Shown one piece after another: positions 58,021-64,000 of a stretch of DNA of 64,000 nucleotides. Below the pieces are notes generated by a model that ran no database searches, was not told the origin of the DNA, and saw only the letters and a list, made by a program, of their open reading frames with translations. Positions within the stretch are counted from its first letter, which is position 1. The number at the start of each line of letters is the position of its first letter. Location of the stretch: assembly GCF_020520425.1 (NCBI RefSeq), contig NC_079490.1:806001-870000 (forward strand). The letters are read 5' to 3'. Origin of the DNA: Spinacia oleracea. Its lineage: Eukaryota > Streptophyta > Magnoliopsida > Caryophyllales > Amaranthaceae. Position numbers and translations under genes: made by a program.

Positions 58021-58029
58021 AAAAATAGA

Positions 58030-59700
58030 GAGGAAGGGGAGTTGAGAGATAGATGGGAGCAAAGGAGGAAGAAGATATAGCATTCAGTAGAAAATGTAAC
58101 CTTTCTTTGTCAAATTAGGGGCTTCTCTAGCATCATCGAGGATTTTTTTTTTCCAGTGCAATAGATTTATTCTCTCATTCACAAACAAAACATTGGAAAA
58201 CTCTGAAAACTAGTTGTTTGGAACAGAATGTCTCCCTTGATGATTAATACAGGTTTAATTCTCAGTAAGCAATAAGAAATTACAATAAGAGGTTTTCCTT
58301 TATCAATGTAATTGAAGGTAGTGCGAGTTTAGTTCTACGTTCTAGTTTGATGCAAATACAATTTTACATTTAATTGATAGCTTCCAATCAAGTGTCATTA
58401 GATTACAATAATGTTTTGGTGATCTTGTCTTTGATGCTAAATGTTTTGCTATTTGTTTATTTGTCAGGACCACTCTGGCTATTCTCCTGCTAACTTAATT
58501 GCTAATAATGATATTGCAGCAGTAACATTTTATCCGAGTCACACTGCTGTGATATTACTGATATAGGCTCAGTGATTTGTTCGAGTTCTGATGGTGTTTG
58601 AAGATCTGTAGATATGTTCCCTGGAGTAATTTGAACATCTCACAAAGTATGTTTTTCTTTACTTCTCATGCAGACTCGTGTAAGTTTTGGTTGCTTGGTT
58701 AATTTCTGTACATGAATATGCTATCATTTGTTAATAATGTGTCCAGTAAATAGTTGGTATCATCCTTCTTTTACCATAAAAATAAAAGAACTACCCACTT
58801 ACTAAAAAAGGTGGGTAGCATTTCAAAAAAAAAAAAAAGAACAAAAAAACATGATAGTCATAGTTGTTTTTTGCTCATCTAAAATATTTAAAAATGAGAA
58901 GGCCTCAACAATTTACCATCTCAAGAAAACAGAGGAATAACAGTGTTGGTTGTATAATTGTGTGATATTCTTTGTGCTATGATGATAGTTGACATTTTAA
59001 GAAGTGTGCACTTACTAATTGTACACCAATTTTTTGCCGGGCAGTAATTGAACACAATCTTATTGCCGGGCAGTTGATCACAATCTTATTGTCGGGCACT
59101 AATTGAAGTGTTGAACGAACTGAAAATTGATATCTTTGAATAAGGACATATATAGAAATTTTTCGACATCTTAGTATTAATTTTGTATGTCCTTTGGAAC
59201 ACAATCTTCGTGTTCCCATTACTTCCATAGTTCCATATATCGTGGAAGCAAATGTTTAAAGTTGTAATGAATTTGCAGTTAGTTCATTACAATCTGTTAT
59301 GTATAGAAAACTAGAAAGGAACTAATCATTGTTTAAGGTTTTACTAGACATTCAAAACTCAACCTATTAGAACTGCCACTTTCAAATGCTAATCAATAAA
59401 AGTAGAATCATGCTGTGAATGGACATAGCTTATAGTCCCAAAACCGTAAGATTAGTGGCATAAAAGAAAGATTAAGGGAGGGAGAAGGATGATTAAGGAA
59501 GGACAAGTCACAATAAATTGTATTCATGATTATCACGGTGGAAATCACCGATTACAAGGGCACTCTATCAATTACTATTAACTGACTAATTTCCACAATT
59601 CTCAACATGCCTCTCCGTCTCTCTAATATGCTCTATATATAGAGCTTTTACCCTAACAACTAGCTACCTTATGCAAGCCACTAATAACTGAATCCCAATG
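58030..59700. other. Intergenic DNA
   Basis: No gene recognised. A short triplicate of TTGCCGGGCAGT-AATTGA-like words lies near 59030-59110. The rest is AT-rich without transposon termini that I could define. Confidence 0.35.
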
Positions 59701-59721
59701 CAACTCCCTATAATACCCCTC

Positions 59722-61011
59722 TCATTGTAAATCATTTTGTACCTCCTCCTTGATAATATGAGAAGCAAACTCTTTTCCCTGATTGGATGTATTGGCACTC
59801 CCATGAGTTCCATCAGTAATAATATTATCCCCAAACCCAGGCATTACTGTGACCCCATCAATGGACTTTGCTATGTGCAGATCCCTCTTCTTGATCTTAC
59901 TTTCACGTCGTTTCTTCTTCTCAGCCGGAGTTTCACCCTTATAATGCCTCTGGAAATGTGCTGAATAGGAATTTGCATTCTCAAAAACAACATTGCACTT
60001 AACGCAAGGGTATGGGCCGTACTTTACGTACTGACGGCTCTTGCGCCTCATAGCTGAATTATCCCGTCTTCTTGCTGGAGATGCAAGTACAGTTGTTGCA
60101 GCTTTGTTGCCATTTTGAGACGGCACCTCTGTCTGGGTGAGAGGATTACAGTCGAAATCAGGTTCAGGAGCTTGTTCAGATACTTTTGTCGCAGGGTGGC
60201 TTTCAGGAAAAGTTGGAAGATTTGGTTGAGGGTGAAATGAAGTTTCTTGAACTTGGTGTTTTGGTGAGTTCAGGGTTGAAATTGGAAGAGCAGGAAAATG
60301 ATATCTAGATAGATTGAATGAACTTAAACGCATCCCACTCCAAGAAACAGGGTGATTTCGACTAGGAATACTTTGGCATGGGTGGGTTGTGCTCCCTTGA
60401 TGTGGGGATAAATTGACTGTGTTTTGTCTTACACATGGAATAGCAGTAGGAATCTCTTGCTCATAGTCTGTATTAGTAACTATGGGAGAAGCATATTGTG
60501 AGTGATGCCTGGTAAACTGTGTGCGCTCATTCGTTTCTGAACTCCTATTGAGAATAGGTTCTAGGTTCGGGTCTAGATTTGACAACGGTCGCTGGAGAAA
60601 GGAAGATGTGGGGTTGTTGTAGACATTGTTTATATTTGGGGGATTATTTGATGAAGTTGCAGAAAGATGGTTTCTTGCAAATTGGGAAGAAGGGTTGTTA
60701 CTTCTAAGGAGATTGATATTGATGGAAGAATTTTGTCCCATAACAATGTTGATGTTTACAGTGTTTTGAGGTCGTATGAGACCAAAAGGTATACTAAAGT
60801 TGGATCTCCTACTCCTAGCTGCATCCACATGCTGTGAGACCAGTTGACCCGACACAGGAAAGGCCTGACTCTGAGAAGAGAAGGTGCTAGTTGAGTTAAG
60901 GCAGAGGTTAACATTAACTGAACCTTGACTATTACCAGAAATGGTTGGTACAAGTGCTGTGTCATGGACACTGTGGCCCGATAGGCCCGGGTGGGTGGGT
61001 GGGTTTACCAT
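59722..61011 (-). CDS. Single C2H2 zinc-finger protein, Asn/Ser-rich, function unknown
   Basis: An intact intronless frame of 429 residues starting MVNPPTHPGLSG. The only recognisable domain is one canonical finger, C336-X2-C339-X12-H352-X3-H356 (PCVKCNVVFENANSYSAHFQ), followed by a basic, nuclear-signal-like stretch (KKKRRESKIKKR, about 364-376). The finger lacks the QALGGH signature of the SUPERMAN group. The first 170 residues are rich in Asn and Ser and repeat short VNVNL/VNINI/ININL words, which may be repressor-type or low-complexity segments. A nuclear DNA- or RNA-binding role is inferred from the finger and basic tract. A TATA box (TATAAATAG on the minus strand at 61094-61102) lies about 85 bp upstream of the ATG. 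Confidence 0.7.
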   Translation of the reverse strand: MVNPPTHPGLSGHSVHDTALVPTISGNSQGSVNVNLCLNSTSTFSSQSQAFPVSGQLVSQHVDAARSRRSNFSIPFGLIRPQNTVNINIVMGQNSSININLLRSNNPSSQFARNHLSATSSNNPPNINNVYNNPTSSFLQRPLSNLDPNLEPILNRSSETNERTQFTRHHSQYASPIVTNTDYEQEIPTAIPCVRQNTVNLSPHQGSTTHPCQSIPSRNHPVSWSGMRLSSFNLSRYHFPALPISTLNSPKHQVQETSFHPQPNLPTFPESHPATKVSEQAPEPDFDCNPLTQTEVPSQNGNKAATTVLASPARRRDNSAMRRKSRQYVKYGPYPCVKCNVVFENANSYSAHFQRHYKGETPAEKKKRRESKIKKRDLHIAKSIDGVTVMPGFGDNIITDGTHGSANTSNQGKEFASHIIKEEVQNDLQ

Positions 61012-61093
61012 GGGGATGAAGAATCGAAGCTAACCAAGAAACTAATTGAATAATTTGGGATTAGGTTGTGAGATTACAAGAAGTATGAAGGCC

Positions 61094-61102
61094 CTATTTA
61101 TA
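61094..61102 (-). promoter_or_regulatory. TATA box of the C2H2 gene
   Basis: TATAAATAG on the minus strand, about 85 bp before the start codon, is at a normal distance for a plant core promoter with a leader of about 55 bp. Confidence 0.65.
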
Positions 61103-62313
61103 GATGTCTGAAGTTTGAACTAAGTGTCACGGTTTTGGACATAAATCTCGAGTGATCTTCCCCCCTTGTTTATTATGGAAAGAAATCATTCAGATATCCT
61201 AGGATTGGTGTTCCTATGATGATTCATATGAGAGGACATTTAATGCGTGTCTGAGCTTTCACATTTGAAGATCGTTTGAGATACGATTTTAAAGGTAACA
61301 AATCATGATTTTTGTTAGAAAAATGCCCGTTTTCTTAATTCAGGATTCAGTAACGTAAAGGAAAACTTGGCTAAGTTCAAAACTGTATCAAAAGATCACA
61401 TTATTGTTATGTTTTTTTGGTCACCATAATATTATTTCTATGTATTAGGATTCTCTAGTCTAGGAAATGTTAATTCTTAATTGAACATAGATAAAATTAA
61501 GAAAAGCTAACCAGGTGGTGCACTCAGATTGATTGAAGCTGTTCTGTACCAGGAAACTTACTGCCATATTGGTCTTCAATTATTTTGATTTTTTTTCCTT
61601 TTTTGCATTTCTTTCATACATAATACCTTGAACTATATGAAGTCTTGCATGTTAACGAGAATCACAACCTGCGGACCGTTACACAATATACATTTTAGGT
61701 AGTCAATCACCTTTTAAGATGTGCGAAAAATCCTGCAGATCTTACGCGTTAAGGACAATATTTAATGTGATTTTGCTTCACCTGCCTCCTAAATTATCCG
61801 TTTTAAGTTAAATTAAGCAATGTATTTTTTGGCCAAGGTTACAGTGTACTTCATTTACATAGAATATTTCCCCCCTCGCAGTTCTATTAGTTTAGCAAGA
61901 GACTTAACCTTTTTAAATCACATTCCATGTATACTGAGTAATTTTCACCTGGTATCCTGTATTCCTGTTAATAGAAGTGCATGAGATAGTCATAACTTAC
62001 ATTTTGATGGACACACATGACAGATTTTTTACAAAAATGATAGATGCAGAAGAACCCTGTTTTCCTCTGTAATAAAACTTGTATATATCTGTTTACATTG
62101 AACCCTTTTTATTTCCGACTTCTTTACTAAGATCAAGGCTGTGAGATGAAATTGACAGTAATGATCCCTTACCTGTTTGCTCGTGTACGAACTGCACGTG
62201 TACAGTGTACTATAACTCAGAAGATCCTGAAAAGTCAACAAGATTAGAGACTTATGATGTTCTTAATGAAGCTGAATGATGAGTATGGAATACATTTTGA
62301 TGATGCAACCTTT
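61103..62313. other. Upstream and intergenic DNA of the C2H2 gene
   Basis: No gene, repeat or transposon end was recognised in this AT-rich stretch. Confidence 0.35.
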
Positions 62314-62321
62314 ACCAACAC

Positions 62322-62578
62322 TAGAGCTGATAAACATGGGTCCGGCCCGTTGACCCGACCCGGACTTTTTCAAAAATTTGCGAGCGTTAGGTAACGTAAA
62401 ACAACAATTTTAGTTATAAATTTGACCCGGCCCAAAACCCCCGCTATTTTTGGCCCGAAATAGCAGGTTTGGGCACACAAAATTAGCCCGAAGCTTGACC
62501 GGCCCGACATAAAGGGCAGGTTTTTATGTCCTCGTCCCAGCCCCAAACCCGGCCCGGCCCGCCTTTTGGTCAGGTCTA
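62322..62578. mobile_element. GC-rich hAT-like MITE, relative of the element at 23586
   Basis: The ends are TAGAGCTGATAAAC (left) and, complemented from the right, TAGACCTGACCAAAAGG. GGCCCGG/CCGGGCC words fill the subterminal parts. The flanks share CCAACAC (62315-62321 and about 62587-62593), with a few extra bases on the right, so the exact target duplication is uncertain. Confidence 0.6.
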
Positions 62579-62937
62579 ATATTGGTCCAACACTAACAGA
62601 GTAACAGTGGCCTATAGGTTATGTGTTCAGGAAAAAGACACAAAGAAGTAAGCAATTTGAATGCAGCCCATACTGAGCCTGTGGCCAATGCAGCAGATAG
62701 AGGCAGGTTTAATGACATGTTCAACGAAAGAAATACCGAGAAAAATTATAGGCAGAATCAACCAAGTTAGTAATCCTAATTTGGCTAATATTTTTACTTT
62801 TATTTTTTGCTTGCTCTTATTCTGCTACTGTGTGGAAGCAGCTTTTAAGATTGGTGCAATGCTCAAACTCTGCTAGTAATTTTGATACTGAATATGTATA
62901 CCTATTTCCTGTGTGTGTGCACTTATCCGTTCAATTC

Positions 62938-63199
62938 GTGGACTATGGACCGTGGTGCACATAGAGCATGGTGCACCAAAAGAACATATGTGCATATGCA
63001 AAAGAACATGACATTACGGCAAAAGAACATGCGATATAATATTTCGCTTTTTTGTTATAAAAATAACATATTATTTTACTATGTATTAAAAACATAAATA
63101 AAAAAAATACTCATGTTCTTTTCTCGTAACCAGATGTTCTTTCAATTATATACTAGTGTTGTTAAGGTGCACCATGCTCTATGTGCACCATGGTCCACC
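62938..63199. mobile_element. Palindromic MITE with long inverted arms
   Basis: The arms contain GTGCACATAGAGCATGGTGC on the left and its exact complement GCACCATGCTCTATGTGCAC on the right, each extended by GTGGAC/GTCCAC. AAAGAACAT and ATGTTCTTT words lie inside. A 10-bp CTTATCCGTT occurs at 62922-62931 and 63210-63219, a few bases outside each arm. This may be a Mutator-type duplication if the element includes CAATT/AATTG ends. No coding sequence. Confidence 0.7.
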
Positions 63200-63244
63200 T
63201 TCTAAATTGCGCTTATCCGTTACATGTATTTGCAACTTTTGCAG

Positions 63245-63752
63245 GCAATTGATAAGCTAATTTTCCACAGCTCAAGATAAGGATATATGGTGAACCTCAG
63301 CTTCTAGAAGGGGAATGGAAGATGATCTGGAGTTCTCAGGTGTGGTACATGTCAGAATCTCCAATATTTTGTCAATAATAAGTACAGAATTTTGCTTTTT
63401 TTTCAATGTTGGTCATTAGTGTGCACTTTGGAGCAATTAACTTAGATTAGTGCAGTGAAGTTTTGTGATTCATTTGTGAGTAATTGCTATTCTTAAAAAT
63501 GAATTTTCTGAAATACAAGTTGGTAACAACTACAACCTTGTGAGGATTAATATCAGAAGAATAACATATTTCGCTTTTGTACTCGTTTTACTCCACGAGA
63601 AAATGGCTTTTATAATTATTTCCTCTTTTTTTTTTGGATAATATAAGGAAAGAAAACCAAGGCAGACAAACTTAATCATCATTTCGGATGAATTATAATT
63701 ATTTCCGGGGGTTAAACTTTGATATTCTGTGGCAGGTGGAGACAGACAGCTG
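63245..63752 (+). pseudogene. Plastid-lipid-associated protein (PAP12/fibrillin-like) exon relic
   Basis: After a TTTTGCAG acceptor, 63245-63339 starts AIDKLI in one frame and continues in another frame as YGEPQLLEGEWKMIWSSQ up to a CAG|GTGTGG donor. A second piece at 63736-63752 reads VETDSW. The PAP12 family has ...AIDEFL...LLEGSWQMIWSSQ.YTDSW in that order, so this is a fragment of a plastid lipid-binding fibrillin gene with a frameshift between AIDKLI and YGEPQ. It may extend beyond the right edge. Recognition is from memory of the family. Confidence 0.45.
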
Positions 63753-64000
63753 GTAGGATACACAGATGAATTTACAGCAAGTTCTGATTTATGGATACTT
63801 TGTTGCAGTGTCAGAATGTTTTTCTGTGTAGTTTAATTTGCAGTTAGATTTAAGCTAACAAAAGATGAACATGTTTTCTCATGAATATGTGAGTTTCAAA
63901 TCGAGGTATCAACTTTTAGTTGTAACGAGAAAATATTGTACTTAACACATTTTGACATGACCAAATTTAACATAGATAGAGAATCTATCTTTACATTATA

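Noticed and set aside
62029..62241. A 70-codon minus-strand frame
   Set aside because: Low-complexity, no domain, and no upstream signals worth reporting.

Overview
The window is nuclear DNA of a flowering plant, most likely a eudicot. The evidence is multi-exon genes with AT-rich introns and GT-AG splice sites, a pentatricopeptide-repeat gene, and a dense set of plant transposons (Stowaway MITEs, hAT, CACTA, Mutator-like, Copia and Ty3-Gypsy). The Stowaway and LTR families remind me of Amaranthaceae (Caryophyllales), but that is a weak inference from memory.

Layout. (1) 1-15091, minus strand: the first ~1,337 codons of a callose synthase (CalS/GSL) gene of the CALS1/2/3 type. I could place 33 exons; the gene runs off the left edge. 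Its 5' leader (15.1-16.4 kb) lies in a ~445-bp higher-order tandem repeat that multiplies the leader-exon sequence three times. (2) 16.4-24.7 kb: intergenic DNA packed with small DNA transposons, several with exact target-site duplications (hAT, 8 bp; Mutator-like foldback, 9 bp; Stowaway, TA). (3) 24715-29926: a 5.2-kb CACTA element with a TTG target duplication. It carries a TNP2-type transposase with one in-frame stop, a TNPA-like second gene, a subterminal repeat array, and a captured host gene for a SUPERMAN-type zinc finger that has lost one zinc ligand. (4) 33.1-50.9 kb: a nested tower. A nucleoredoxin-like gene remnant is cut by a chromovirus (Gypsy), which is cut by an Ale/Retrofit-like Copia element, which is in turn cut by a 665-bp hAT element and by a 10.5-kb LTR element with almost identical LTRs and a degenerate interior. 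The right side of the tower is missing beyond 50865. (5) 50.9-55.4 kb: an unassigned open frame, a CACTA MITE, AT-rich arrays and an hAT MITE. (6) 55459-57546, plus strand: an intact E-class PPR gene resembling Arabidopsis At3g18840, followed by an HVA22-like exon relic. (7) 59722-61011, minus strand: an intact single-finger C2H2 protein gene. (8) 61-64 kb: a GC-rich short element, a palindromic MITE, and a plastid-lipid-associated-protein (PAP12/fibrillin-like) relic at the right edge.

The host genes have no shared pathway: callose synthesis, organelle RNA processing, a putative transcription factor. The dominant story is repeated transposon invasion and what it did to host sequence: leader amplification, a duplicated splice site, gene capture, and disruption of a nucleoredoxin gene. 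No tRNA, rRNA, CRISPR or origin was seen. Exon borders were placed by eye from homology and splice signals and may be off by 1-2 bases.
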